In this document: positions 53,953-62,517 of the stretch, piece after piece
Numbering within the stretch: position 1 is the stretch's first letter
Layout of the letters: every line of letters starts with the position of its first letter
Origin: Chitinophagaceae bacterium
Lineage (GTDB): Bacteria > Bacteroidota > Bacteroidia > Chitinophagales > Chitinophagaceae
Direction: 5' to 3'
NCBI GenBank assembly: GCA_017853575.1
Contig: JAFMJI010000007.1
Span: 42,432 to 106,431 of the forward strand
Length of the DNA: 64,000 nucleotides
The notes under the pieces: model-generated
The model's database searches: none
Told to the model about the DNA's origin: nothing
The model's input: only the letters and a program-made list of their open reading frames with translations
Made by a program: the position numbers and the translations under genes

Positions 53953-55284
53953 ATGAGAGTCATACAAATATTTGTCATCTCTATTTTACTTTTTCGACTG
54001 CATACATCCGCCCAGGAGAAAATAGCTCCAGAAAGCATCAAGGAAAAAATGCAATGGTTCCAGGATGCAAAACTTGGAATATTTATTCATTGGGGGATAT
54101 ATGCTGTAAAAGGTGTGGATGAAAGTTGGAGCTTTTACAACAAGCTGATTCCTTACAACGAATACATGCAGCAACTGGAAGGTTTTACTGCGAGTAAATA
54201 TAACCCAACAGATTGGGCTGATTTAATTCAACAGTCCGGTGCAAAATATGCAGTGATGACAACAAAGCATCACGATGGTGTTGCGCTTTGGAATACAAAT
54301 GCAGATCATTACAATGTTGTACGCAATACACCAGCCAAAAAAGATTTGCTTGCACCATTGTTTTCTGAATTGCGAAAACGTCAATTAAAAGTTGGAACTT
54401 ATTTTTCTTTGATTGATTGGAGTAGAAATGATTACGATCAATTCAAAAAAGATTCAACCCGATATAAATTAAAAGATCAGCCAGCCAGATGGGAGAGCTT
54501 TAGAAGGTTTTTTCAATCACAAATTCAGGAAATATCAACTCTGTATAATCCTGATCTTTTCTGGTTTGATGGTGATTGGGAACACAATGCTGATGAATGG
54601 GAGAGTGTAAAGGTGAGAAACAATATCCTAACACGGAATCCGAATGCCATTATCAATGGCAGGCTTGCAGGTTATGGGGATTATGTAACTCCTGAACAAA
54701 ATATTCCAGTTTCAAAACCTTCATACAATTGGTGGGAGCTCTGTATGACCATCAACAACAACTGGGGTTTTCAGTACCGTGATACCAACTGGAAAAAACC
54801 AAATGAAATCATCACGCTGTTTGCAGATGTGGTTGGAAATGGAGGAAATCTTTTGCTGGATATAGGGCCGAAAGAAGATGGAACCATTCCAAAAGAACAA
54901 AGAGAAGTGTTAACAGAGCTTGGCAAGTGGAATAAAAAACATGAAAGAGCAGTTTTCGGAACCGTTGCCGGAATTCCCAAAGGACATTTCTATGGGCCCA
55001 CAACACTTTCAAAAGATTCAACTTCGTTGTATTTGTTTTTACAAGCTCAAACAAGTGGACCGATCATGATAAAAGGGTTGGTAAACAAAATAAAAGACAT
55101 CAAGGTGCTTGGCTCAGAAGCATCACTTGCTCATAAAGTAGTTGGAAAGATATCTTGGAGTCCTGTACCCGGTTTGATTTTTATTGATGTGCCATCGAAA
55201 CAGTTAGATCCTTATATGACTGTTTTGGAATTAAAATTGGATGGCCCTGTAAAACTATATGCTGGCCATGGGGGATTCAATTAA
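53953..55284 (+). CDS. Alpha-L-fucosidase, GH29 (first copy)
   Basis: Exported retaining alpha-L-fucosidase, 443 residues with signal peptide about 1-20. The GH29 motifs are FIHWGIYAV (about 44-52), TTKHHDGVALW (His106-His107-Asp108), and the nucleophile Asp206 in LFWFDGDWE; NNNWGFQY and NGGNLLLDIGP follow. The C-terminal beta-sandwich is present. It releases L-fucose from glycans such as fucoidan fragments or host/plant N-glycans. It is 30 bp downstream of mutS2 without a visible promoter and overlaps the convergent mutarotase gene by 4 bp. Confidence 0.93.
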   Translation: MRVIQIFVISILLFRLHTSAQEKIAPESIKEKMQWFQDAKLGIFIHWGIYAVKGVDESWSFYNKLIPYNEYMQQLEGFTASKYNPTDWADLIQQSGAKYAVMTTKHHDGVALWNTNADHYNVVRNTPAKKDLLAPLFSELRKRQLKVGTYFSLIDWSRNDYDQFKKDSTRYKLKDQPARWESFRRFFQSQIQEISTLYNPDLFWFDGDWEHNADEWESVKVRNNILTRNPNAIINGRLAGYGDYVTPEQNIPVSKPSYNWWELCMTINNNWGFQYRDTNWKKPNEIITLFADVVGNGGNLLLDIGPKEDGTIPKEQREVLTELGKWNKKHERAVFGTVAGIPKGHFYGPTTLSKDSTSLYLFLQAQTSGPIMIKGLVNKIKDIKVLGSEASLAHKVVGKISWSPVPGLIFIDVPSKQLDPYMTVLELKLDGPVKLYAGHGGFN

Positions 55285-55613
55285 TCCAAACTGAAGATCT
55301 CATCCATCAACACCCATTTCACTCCTGATGATGCCCAAGGGAGTCTTTGTTGATATTGATCCATCAACGCTTCCCATTTTTCGACAATCGGATTTTTATT
55401 ATCCATTTCTCCCTTTTTTTCAAAGCTGAAATCTTCACTCGCGTTGATGATCATGAAAAGTCTATTGCCTGTACGATAAATTTTCATAGACGTGATCCCA
55501 CTGCTTTTGATAGAATTAAGTATCTCGGGCCAAACTTCTTGATGGTGCTTTTCGTAAGCATCGATCAACTTTGGGTCATCTTTTAGGTCAAGCGCTAAGC
55601 AATAGGTTTTCAT
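55281..55613 (-). CDS. L-fucose mutarotase (RhaM/DUF718 type)
   Basis: Small alpha/beta-barrel sugar mutarotase, 110 residues. The signature is YEKHHQEVWPEILNSIKSSGI (about 20-40), with His23/His24 near the expected catalytic His. MKIYRTGNRLFMIINASEDF (about 43-62) and EKWEALMDQYQQRLPWA complete the family pattern. The family was first defined for L-rhamnose; its position next to FucP and L-fucose dehydrogenase suggests L-fucose as substrate. It overlaps the fucP-like gene by 4 nt (ATGA), so it is translationally coupled as the last gene of the catabolic operon. Confidence 0.88.
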   Translation of the reverse strand: MKTYCLALDLKDDPKLIDAYEKHHQEVWPEILNSIKSSGITSMKIYRTGNRLFMIINASEDFSFEKKGEMDNKNPIVEKWEALMDQYQQRLPWASSGVKWVLMDEIFSLD

Positions 55614-56866
55614 AATTGAGAGGAAGGTTTATATCCTTTGATACCAAAGTAAAGTACGAATACATAGCAAACCATTGGTACGATATAACCGATTTGTATA
55701 TCATCTCCAAATCTGTCAATGATATTACCCATGATGACGGGGAATATCGCACCACCAATAATTGACATTACCAGCAAAGATGAAGCAGGCTTTGTATTTG
55801 ATTTCATGCCGTTAATTCCCAACGCAAAAATTGTTGGAAACATGATCGACATAAAGAAACCTAGTCCGCCCAATGCAACAACAACATATTGTCCATCTGT
55901 CTTGATGGCAACAAAGCTGAGTAAAATGCAAACCGCTGCGTAAAGTGAAAGTAATTTTTGTGGGGCTACATATCTCATGATAGCTGACCCTGCAAATCTT
56001 CCAATCATAAAGAGTATACCATAAACGCTTAAATAGTATCCAGCTGTTTTCTCATCAACACCACCACCCGCGATGGCCATTCTAATGAAAAAACTTGTTA
56101 CACAAACCTGTGCACCAACATAAAAAAACTGTGCAATCACAGCCCAAACCAAATGCTTGTGTTTGATGGCACTCGACAAACTTCCTTTTTCTTGATTATC
56201 ATCCTCTTCTTCTTTTAATTCAGGAAAATTGTTTACTAGAAACAATACAGCAATCGCCAATAAAAAAATACCCAGTGATAGATATGGCATTTTTACTGAT
56301 GCTGCTTCACTGCTCAAATAAGAAAGTTTGTCTGCATCTGACATGGCAGCTAAATCAGTTGAAGAAAATTCTTTTCCTGAAAGAATAAATATGGTTCCTA
56401 TCACAGGAGCAATAAAAACTGCTAGTCCGTTGAAGGATTGAGCAAGGGTGAGTCTAGAGGTTGCAGTTTCCGGATCTCCTAATTTTGAAGCATAGGGGTT
56501 TGCCGCGGTTTCAAGTATGGTGAGTCCGCATCCAATAATGAATAATCCAAACAAAAAAATGTTGTAAGCACGAAGGTTGGCTGCTGGAATAAACAGAAAT
56601 GCTCCAATGCTGAACACAACGAGTCCGGTGATGATTCCTTTTTTATATCCAAATCTTTTAAGAATTAATCCGGCTGGGATGGCAGTAATGAAATAAGCAA
56701 AATAAACTGCAGTATCAACAAAGGTTGATTGCATATTTGTGAGTTGCAATGCCTTTCTCAAATGTGGAATAAGAATTCCGTTTAAATTGTTGGCAATTCC
56801 CCAGAGAAAAAATAAACTGGATACAAGTATGAAGGGCAGTTTATACGAAGTTTGGTTTTTGGTCAT
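55610..56866 (-). CDS. fucP: L-fucose:H+ symporter FucP family
   Basis: MFS sugar/proton symporter of the inner membrane, 418 residues with twelve helices. LVSSLFFLWGIANNLNGILIPHLRKALQLTN (about 15-45) is the FucP-type start, with the helix-1/2 motif. GLTILETAANPYASKLG (about 133-149) matches the conserved N-P-Y loop of FucP. A soluble loop with EEEDDNQEKG splits the halves. With the adjacent catabolic genes it most likely imports L-fucose. It starts 9 nt after the fucose dehydrogenase gene. No SusC/SusD pair is present. Confidence 0.92.
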   Translation of the reverse strand: MTKNQTSYKLPFILVSSLFFLWGIANNLNGILIPHLRKALQLTNMQSTFVDTAVYFAYFITAIPAGLILKRFGYKKGIITGLVVFSIGAFLFIPAANLRAYNIFLFGLFIIGCGLTILETAANPYASKLGDPETATSRLTLAQSFNGLAVFIAPVIGTIFILSGKEFSSTDLAAMSDADKLSYLSSEAASVKMPYLSLGIFLLAIAVLFLVNNFPELKEEEDDNQEKGSLSSAIKHKHLVWAVIAQFFYVGAQVCVTSFFIRMAIAGGGVDEKTAGYYLSVYGILFMIGRFAGSAIMRYVAPQKLLSLYAAVCILLSFVAIKTDGQYVVVALGGLGFFMSIMFPTIFALGINGMKSNTKPASSLLVMSIIGGAIFPVIMGNIIDRFGDDIQIGYIVPMVCYVFVLYFGIKGYKPSSQL

Positions 56867-56875
56867 AATATGAAT

Positions 56876-57649
56876 TTAAGAAAGGGCAGCTCTGTCTAGA
56901 TGTACATACCCTCCATCAACATGAATCAGTTGCCCAGTAGTATGGGAGGATTTTTTTGAAAGCAGAAATATGGTCATGTTGGCAATTTCTTCTGCTGTTG
57001 TCATTCTTTTTTCAAGGGGGATTCTGTCGGTTATTTTTTTTAAGGTTTCTTCAGGATTCTCAAGTGTTTTAATCCATTTGTCATAAAGGGGAGTGTAGCA
57101 TTCAGCGACAATCACCGCATTTACACGAATTCCATATTTCAATAATTCCACCGCCCATTCTCTGGTAAGTGCATTTCTTCCTCCATTGGCTGCTGCATAC
57201 CCAGAAGTGCCTCCCTGCCCCGTTTCTGCAACTTTTGAACTGATGTTAACAATTGAGCCCTTTGATTTTTTTAAAGCAGGCAAGGCAGCTTGAACAACCA
57301 TGTAATAATGAACAACATTGTTGTGGAGTGATTGCATGAAATCTTTGTAATTGCCATGCTCAAGAGAAACTCCATCGTTGATTCCGGCATTGTTGATCAC
57401 TCCATCAATTTTATTGTATTGCTGAAGCACTTTATCTATTGCTGCTTTGCATGCATCGGGATTGCTCAATTCGGCAGTAACTTGGAAACCCCTTCCGATT
57501 TCTTTTATCAGTGCTAAATTATCTTTTTCATTTCGGCCAATGATAACTGGTATAGCACCTTCTTTGGCAAGCAATCTTGTAATGCCTTCGCCAATTCCTT
57601 TTGCACCTCCAGTCACAATGACTACATTGTCTTTTAATCCTAAGTCCAT
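56876..57649 (-). CDS. SDR-family L-fucose dehydrogenase (probable)
   Basis: Short-chain dehydrogenase, 257 residues, assigned to oxidation of L-fucose to L-fuconolactone. TGGAKGIG (13-20) is the NAD(P)-binding motif, NNAG lies at 86-89, and Ser138 and Tyr151 are at the catalytic positions. The Lys of YxxxK is replaced by Asn155 (YAAAN, codon AAT). The flanking TGQGGTSGYAAA and NALTREWAVELLKYGIRVNAV are typical of this fucose-pathway group. The start ATG 57649 is one base after the stop codon of the lactonase gene. The Lys-to-Asn change makes activity less certain. Confidence 0.8.
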   Translation of the reverse strand: MDLGLKDNVVIVTGGAKGIGEGITRLLAKEGAIPVIIGRNEKDNLALIKEIGRGFQVTAELSNPDACKAAIDKVLQQYNKIDGVINNAGINDGVSLEHGNYKDFMQSLHNNVVHYYMVVQAALPALKKSKGSIVNISSKVAETGQGGTSGYAAANGGRNALTREWAVELLKYGIRVNAVIVAECYTPLYDKWIKTLENPEETLKKITDRIPLEKRMTTAEEIANMTIFLLSKKSSHTTGQLIHVDGGYVHLDRAALS

Positions 57650-57650
57650 A

Positions 57651-58478
57651 TTAAATATTATAAAATCTGCTTGTATTCAAGCCAAAGAGTTGATTATAAT
57701 CTTTCTGATTTAATTGTGAAGCCCATTTTTCAACCACTCCAATCATTTTATCATAGTTGCCTGCAACAAGACACACTGGCCAATCTGATCCAAAACAAAT
57801 TCTTTCTGCACCAAATGCCTCCCCAACAGCATCCATGTAAGGAACAATATCATCATACTTCCAGGTAGAATAGTTTGCTTCAGTGATCATTCCACTTAAT
57901 TTACAATAGATTCCCGGATGTTGTGCCAATTCAAAGATGTTTTCTTTCCACTTTGAATAATTTTTTGCTTTGATATCAGGTTTCCCAATATGATCGAGAA
58001 TAAGCCTGTTCTCTGGAATTTTTTCTATGAATTTCAATAGACTTGGTAATTGGTGATGATAAACCAATAAGTCATATGTATAATCGAAGTCTTTAAGTAA
58101 GACTACATTTTTTATAAAGATTTCATTGTTTAAATATGCTTCGTCAGGCTGTCCCTGCATGATGCATCTGAAGCCAACCAGTTTTCTAAATTTTTTGAAA
58201 TATGCCAATTGATCATGGATTTGTGGTGATCGTAGATCAATCCACCCAATAACTGCTTTTATAAAAGCATGTTTTTCAGATAATGAAAGCAGAAATTCTG
58301 TTTCATGTATTGATTCGTCAGCCTGAACAGCAACTGTTCCATCTATACTGTGTTTCGATAAAATCGGTTCGAGGTCATTTGGCAAGAAATCTCTTCTGAT
58401 GACGGCCATTTCATCATTGATCCATCCATGTGTTGTAGGGGCATACTTCCAAAAATGCTGGTGTGCATCAATCCGCAT
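57651..58478 (-). CDS. L-fuconolactonase (amidohydrolase family)
   Basis: Amidohydrolase-2 lactonase, 275 residues from ATG 58478 (RIDAHQHFWKY; metal His6 and His8). AVQADESIHETEFLLSL and VIGWIDLRSPQI (about 86-97) lie in the first half. LILDHIGKPDIK (about 160-171) holds a central His, and CFGSDWPVC (about 233-241) contains the conserved active-site Asp. This set matches L-fuconolactonase/rhamnonolactonase enzymes of the COG3618 group. It overlaps the FAH-family gene by 11 bp. It opens the lactone made by the SDR at 56876 to L-fuconate. Confidence 0.88.
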   Translation of the reverse strand: MRIDAHQHFWKYAPTTHGWINDEMAVIRRDFLPNDLEPILSKHSIDGTVAVQADESIHETEFLLSLSEKHAFIKAVIGWIDLRSPQIHDQLAYFKKFRKLVGFRCIMQGQPDEAYLNNEIFIKNVVLLKDFDYTYDLLVYHHQLPSLLKFIEKIPENRLILDHIGKPDIKAKNYSKWKENIFELAQHPGIYCKLSGMITEANYSTWKYDDIVPYMDAVGEAFGAERICFGSDWPVCLVAGNYDKMIGVVEKWASQLNQKDYNQLFGLNTSRFYNI

Positions 58479-59328
58479 GTGCAATGGCTGTTTGGAACTG
58501 TTCGCCCAATCCTTCAATTCCTAAATGTATTTTATCACCCGGCTTCAAATAAACAGGTGCTGGTTTTTGTCCCATGCCCACACCTTCTGGAGTTCCAGTA
58601 CTTATAATATCTCCTGGCAACAAAGTCATGAACTGAGATATGTAATGTACAAGGAAAGGAATCTTGTATATTAGATCAGATGTATTTGAATCCTGCATTC
58701 TTTTTCCGTTAACATCAAGCCACATATGCAATTGATGTGGATCTTTCACTTCATCTTTAGAAACCAAATAGGGTCCCAATGGTGCAAAATGATCACAACT
58801 TTTTCCCTTCACCCATTGTCCGCCTCTTTCGAGTTGGAAGGCTCTTTCGCTGTAATCATTGTGCAGACAAAATCCAGCAACATGGTTCATGGCTTCTGCT
58901 TCAGAAACATAACTGGTTTTTTTTCCAATTATCACAGCCAGTTCAACTTCCCAATCAGTTTTATGTGAATTTTTGGGGATGATAACAGGATCATTTGGGC
59001 CGCATATGGCAGAGGTGCTCTTAAAAAACAAGACGGGTTCTTTTGGAATTTCCATGTTGCTTTCCTTGGCATGTTTGGCATAATTGAGTCCAACACATAT
59101 AATTTTTGATGGATCAGCAATACAAGGCAAGTAGTTTATCTCATCTTTGATTTCTTCGCATTCATTTGCATGTAAAATGATCCACTCAGACAAATGTGCA
59201 ATTCCACCTAGTTCAAAGAAGTTTCTGTTAAAATCATTGTAGTATCCTGAAATATCAATTCTTTTTCCATGTTGATCTATCATTCCTAAGCCAACAGAAC
59301 CTGACTTATCATATCTGAATATTTTCAT
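58468..59328 (-). CDS. FAH-family hydrolase, probable 2,4-diketo-3-deoxy-L-fuconate hydrolase
   Basis: Fumarylacetoacetate-hydrolase-fold enzyme, 286 residues. IICVGLNYAKHAKESNMEIPKEPVLFFK (about 75-102), WEVELAVIIGKK (about 126-137) with metal-binding Glu residues, and HNDYSERAFQLERGGQW lie in the core. STGTPEGVGMGQKP (about 242-255) follows. In the known oxidative L-fucose pathway a paralogue hydrolyses 2,4-diketo-3-deoxy-L-fuconate to pyruvate and L-lactate; its place between lactonase and KDF dehydrogenase genes supports that. The start at 59328 is 4 nt after the upstream gene. Confidence 0.82.
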   Translation of the reverse strand: MKIFRYDKSGSVGLGMIDQHGKRIDISGYYNDFNRNFFELGGIAHLSEWIILHANECEEIKDEINYLPCIADPSKIICVGLNYAKHAKESNMEIPKEPVLFFKSTSAICGPNDPVIIPKNSHKTDWEVELAVIIGKKTSYVSEAEAMNHVAGFCLHNDYSERAFQLERGGQWVKGKSCDHFAPLGPYLVSKDEVKDPHQLHMWLDVNGKRMQDSNTSDLIYKIPFLVHYISQFMTLLPGDIISTGTPEGVGMGQKPAPVYLKPGDKIHLGIEGLGEQFQTAIAHAD

Positions 59329-59332
59329 AAGG

Positions 59333-60115
59333 TTAATTGTTTAATCTGGTAAATCCTCCATCGATTGGAACATCAGTACCTGTTATAAATGAAGCCTGCT
59401 TGCTGCATAAATAATAGGCAAGCTGTGCAACCTCCTCCGGTTCTGCCATTCTGCCGATTGGTTGACTGGCAGAAAGTTTTTCAAACATTTCCTGTTGTTT
59501 ACCTGGATAGTGTTTATCTAAAAATCCATCTACAAAAGGCGTGTGTACCCTGGCAGGTGAAATACAATTGCAACGAATTCCTTTTTTAATGAAATCTTTC
59601 GCAACACTCAAGGTCATGGAAAGAATTGCTCCTTTACTCATACTATATGCAAAACGATCGCGAATGCCAATGGTGGCTGCAATGGATGCCATGTTGATGA
59701 TCAATCCTTGTCCCATTTCTTCCATAAACGGAATCACCGCTTGCATACAATTGAATGCGCCTTTTACATTGACTTGAAATATTTTCTGAAAATCCTCTTC
59801 GGAGGTATTCAGTACATTTCCGATATGCGCAATACCTGCATTGTTGATCAAAATGCCAATACCTCTTTTGATTGAAATAAGTGATATGATTTCTTTGACA
59901 GAGGAACTGTTGGTAATATCCAGCTCATGAAACTGAACAGTTTCATCATCCAGTTTTAATGCTTGAAGTTTCTCTGCAGTTGGTTTTTGCAGATCCAGCA
60001 CATCGACAATAGCACCCTGATCATGAAATATTTTAACCATGGCAAGTCCGATTCCACTAGAACCTCCAGTAATGATTACATAAGGACTCACCAATTCAAA
60101 ATTTCCGACACTCAT
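59333..60115 (-). CDS. SDR-family 2-keto-3-deoxy-L-fuconate dehydrogenase (probable)
   Basis: Short-chain dehydrogenase, 260 residues from ATG 60115. TGGSSGIG (17-24), NNAG (91-94), Ser144, and an intact YxxxK (Tyr157, Lys161; YSMSK) are present. It ends FITGTDVPIDGGF. It is assigned to oxidation of 2-keto-3-deoxy-L-fuconate at C4 by operon position next to the FAH-family hydrolase, matching the Xanthomonas-type cluster. It is the first gene of a six-gene minus-strand operon ending with the mutarotase. A TTG at 60136 would lengthen it by seven residues and is not preferred. Confidence 0.8.
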   Translation of the reverse strand: MSVGNFELVSPYVIITGGSSGIGLAMVKIFHDQGAIVDVLDLQKPTAEKLQALKLDDETVQFHELDITNSSSVKEIISLISIKRGIGILINNAGIAHIGNVLNTSEEDFQKIFQVNVKGAFNCMQAVIPFMEEMGQGLIINMASIAATIGIRDRFAYSMSKGAILSMTLSVAKDFIKKGIRCNCISPARVHTPFVDGFLDKHYPGKQQEMFEKLSASQPIGRMAEPEEVAQLAYYLCSKQASFITGTDVPIDGGFTRLNN

Positions 60116-60171
60116 GGTTTTTAATATGTTGTACAATTTAAGTAAAAGCAGAAAAATTTACCAATGAAAAG

Positions 60172-60190
60172 ATATATTAATTAAATATAT
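60172..60190. promoter_or_regulatory. AT-rich inverted repeat between the divergent fucose genes
   Basis: ATATATT and AATATAT (7 bp arms) flank a five-base spacer, ending seven bases before the ATG of the FAH-family gene at 60197. It is the only symmetric element in the 81-bp divergent gap, but such AT-rich symmetry can arise by chance. Confidence 0.25.
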
Positions 60191-60196
60191 TTAATC

Positions 60197-61033
60197 ATGA
60201 AACTTTACAAAAGAAATGGCAGGGTGGTGATTGAGCATGAAGATCATTTTTTTGAAACTGATCTATCCTGGGATGAATTGGTAAATCACAAAAACCTTTT
60301 TCGTTTTATATTAACCCAACTTCCTTCTTGTAGTAGAGCTCCTCAAATTGACTTAGGGCAATCATTGGATGCTCCCATTGGATCCCAGGAGTTGTGGGCA
60401 GCTGGTGTAACCTATCTCAGAAGCAAAGAAGCAAGAGAAAAGGAATCAGCCCAAAGTGGTGGCGGTAGTTTTTATGATAAAGTGTATGATGCAAGACGCC
60501 CTGAGCTGTTTTTTAAATCTTTGCCATCAAGAATATCTGGGCATCAATCAGCAGTTCATATCCGCAGGGATTCAACCTGGGATGTGCCTGAGCCGGAATT
60601 GACTTTATTCATTAGTTCTGAAGGAACCATCGAAGGCTACACCATTGGTAATGATATGAGCTCACGAAGTATAGAAGGTGAAAATCCTCTCTACCTGGCT
60701 CAAGCAAAAGTGTATGATAAATGCGCATCATTGGGTCCGTGTTTGTTGGTATTAGAAAATTCATTGGATGTAAATTCAATGATTGATTTGAAAATATTCA
60801 GAAATAACGCACTTGTATTTAGTGGTGGAACTTCTTTGGCTAAAATGAAACGCTCATTGCAAGAATTGGCTGATTTTCTTTTTCTGGAAACAAGTTTTCC
60901 CACAGGTGTAATGTTGATGACAGGCACTGGGGTTGTTCCTCCTGATGATTTTACATTAGAAGTTGGTGATCGTGTTGAAATTTCAATAGAAAGCATAGGC
61001 ACTCTCATAAATCATGTAAATAAAAAACCTTGA
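60197..61033 (+). CDS. FAH-superfamily protein (2-keto-3-deoxy-D-arabinonate dehydratase-like)
   Basis: A 278-residue protein with the FAH fold. The N-terminal 60 residues are unlike those of the FAH gene at 58468. Then come ELWAAGVTYLRSKEAREKES (about 71-90), KVYDARRPELFFKSL, and DVPEPELTLFI (about 131-141) with acidic metal ligands. GNDMSSRSIEGENPLYLAQAK and MLMTGTGVVPPDDFTLEVGD (about 238-257) follow. This layout resembles sugar-acid dehydratases of the FAH superfamily that act on 2-keto-3-deoxy-D-arabinonate; the real substrate is unknown. It is divergent from the catabolic operon and overlaps the ATG of the next fucosidase by its stop codon. Confidence 0.75.
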   Translation: MKLYKRNGRVVIEHEDHFFETDLSWDELVNHKNLFRFILTQLPSCSRAPQIDLGQSLDAPIGSQELWAAGVTYLRSKEAREKESAQSGGGSFYDKVYDARRPELFFKSLPSRISGHQSAVHIRRDSTWDVPEPELTLFISSEGTIEGYTIGNDMSSRSIEGENPLYLAQAKVYDKCASLGPCLLVLENSLDVNSMIDLKIFRNNALVFSGGTSLAKMKRSLQELADFLFLETSFPTGVMLMTGTGVVPPDDFTLEVGDRVEISIESIGTLINHVNKKP

Positions 61034-62499
61034 TGAAAAATATTCTTCTCTCTTTCGGATGCTTGTTCATTTATTTGTTTTCTATTGCACAACCTGCTCC
61101 AAGACCATATGGTGCATTGCCATCAGCAAGGCAACTAAAATGGCATGAAACGGAAGTGTATGGGTTGATCCATTTCACGCCGACAACATTTGAAAACAAA
61201 GAATGGGGATATGGAGATGCCGATCCTAAAATTTTTAATCCCTCCATGTTTGATGCAGAAAAAATAATTTCAGCATTGAAAGCAGGTGGATTAAAAGGAG
61301 TCATTCTTGTTTCTAAACACCATGATGGGTTTGCGCTGTGGCCAACCAAGACAACCAGTTATAATATTTCACAATCGCCTTTCAGAAATGGTAAAGGAGA
61401 TATGGTGAAAGAAATTGAGCAAGCATGCAGAAAATTAGGAATGAAGTTTGGTGTGTATTGTTCTCCTTGGGACAGAAACAATCCACGATATGGAACTTCA
61501 GCCTATGTGGAAGATTATAGAAATCAGCTGAAAGAACTTTATTCAAATTATGGTGAACTTTTCATGTCGTGGCATGATGGAGCAAATGGCGGAGATGGAT
61601 TTTATGGCGGACAACGCACAACCAAGAAAATTGATCGATCCACTTATTATGGTTGGGATACAACATGGGCCATAACAAGAAAAATGCAACCCAATGCAAA
61701 TATTTTCAGTGATATAGGATGGGATGTTCGTTGGGTTGGAAATGAAAGAGGATTTGCGGCCGAGACTTCATGGGCCACATTTACGCCAGTTCCAGTTGAA
61801 GGTGAAAGTAAAACTGTTCCCGGACAATTAGACGACAAACAAAATCCTTTTGGAACACGCAATGGCGCCAACTGGGTTCCAGCAGAATGCGATGTGCCAT
61901 TGAGAAAAGGATGGTTTTATCATCCTGAAGACAAGGACAAGGTAAAGTCGCCTGCGCAATTATTTGATCTCTATTTAAAAAGTGTTGGTCGAGGTGCTGC
62001 GCTGGATTTAGGAATAGCACCCAATACCAATGGGCTTCTTGCTGATGAAGACATTGCTTCACTGAAAGGATTTGGAACTCTGGTGAATGAATCCTTTAAA
62101 AAAAATCTAGCTGAAAATGCATCCATTACATCAAAAGAAACCAGGGGAAAAACTTTTTCAACCCAATACTTAAAGGATGGAAATTTAAAAACATACTGGG
62201 CTTCAAGTGACAATGAACTTACTCCAACAATTGAATTTTCATGGAAAGAAAATATTTCGTTTGATTTAATTCGTTTACGCGAGTTTATTCCTTTGGGTCA
62301 ACGGGTTGAATCTTTTAAAGTAGACGTTTTTGAAAACCATCAATGGAAAAAAATTGCCGAAGCAACATCAATTGGGGCATGTAGAATATTTTATTTGCAA
62401 CAGCCGGTATCTACAAACAGGGTAAGAGTAAAAATAAATGCTTCTCCTGTTTGCGTAACTTTTAGTGAAATTGGGTTTTATAAAAAAGCCGAACTTTAA
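61033..62499 (+). CDS. Alpha-L-fucosidase, GH29, with C-terminal F5/8-type domain
   Basis: Exported GH29 enzyme, 488 residues with signal peptide about 1-19 (ending FSIAQ). SKHHDGFALW (about 94-103) and the probable nucleophile Asp182 in LFMSWHDGANGG (a variant of WFDG) are visible. About residues 350-488 (DGNLKTYWAS, IEFSWKENISFDLIRLREFIPLGQ) look like a discoidin/F5/8-type carbohydrate-binding domain, as in GH29 subfamily B enzymes selective for alpha-1,3/1,4 linkages. The ATG shares the TGA stop region of the upstream FAH-family gene (TGATG), so they are coupled. A TTG one codon earlier is ignored. Confidence 0.9.
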   Translation: MKNILLSFGCLFIYLFSIAQPAPRPYGALPSARQLKWHETEVYGLIHFTPTTFENKEWGYGDADPKIFNPSMFDAEKIISALKAGGLKGVILVSKHHDGFALWPTKTTSYNISQSPFRNGKGDMVKEIEQACRKLGMKFGVYCSPWDRNNPRYGTSAYVEDYRNQLKELYSNYGELFMSWHDGANGGDGFYGGQRTTKKIDRSTYYGWDTTWAITRKMQPNANIFSDIGWDVRWVGNERGFAAETSWATFTPVPVEGESKTVPGQLDDKQNPFGTRNGANWVPAECDVPLRKGWFYHPEDKDKVKSPAQLFDLYLKSVGRGAALDLGIAPNTNGLLADEDIASLKGFGTLVNESFKKNLAENASITSKETRGKTFSTQYLKDGNLKTYWASSDNELTPTIEFSWKENISFDLIRLREFIPLGQRVESFKVDVFENHQWKKIAEATSIGACRIFYLQQPVSTNRVRVKINASPVCVTFSEIGFYKKAEL

Positions 62500-62517
62500 A
62501 ACTATAAACTTGACATT

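Noticed and set aside
55281..55613. FucU-type fucose mutarotase
   Set aside because: Length and the HHxEVWPE motif fit the RhaM/DUF718 fold, not the longer FucU/RbsD fold.
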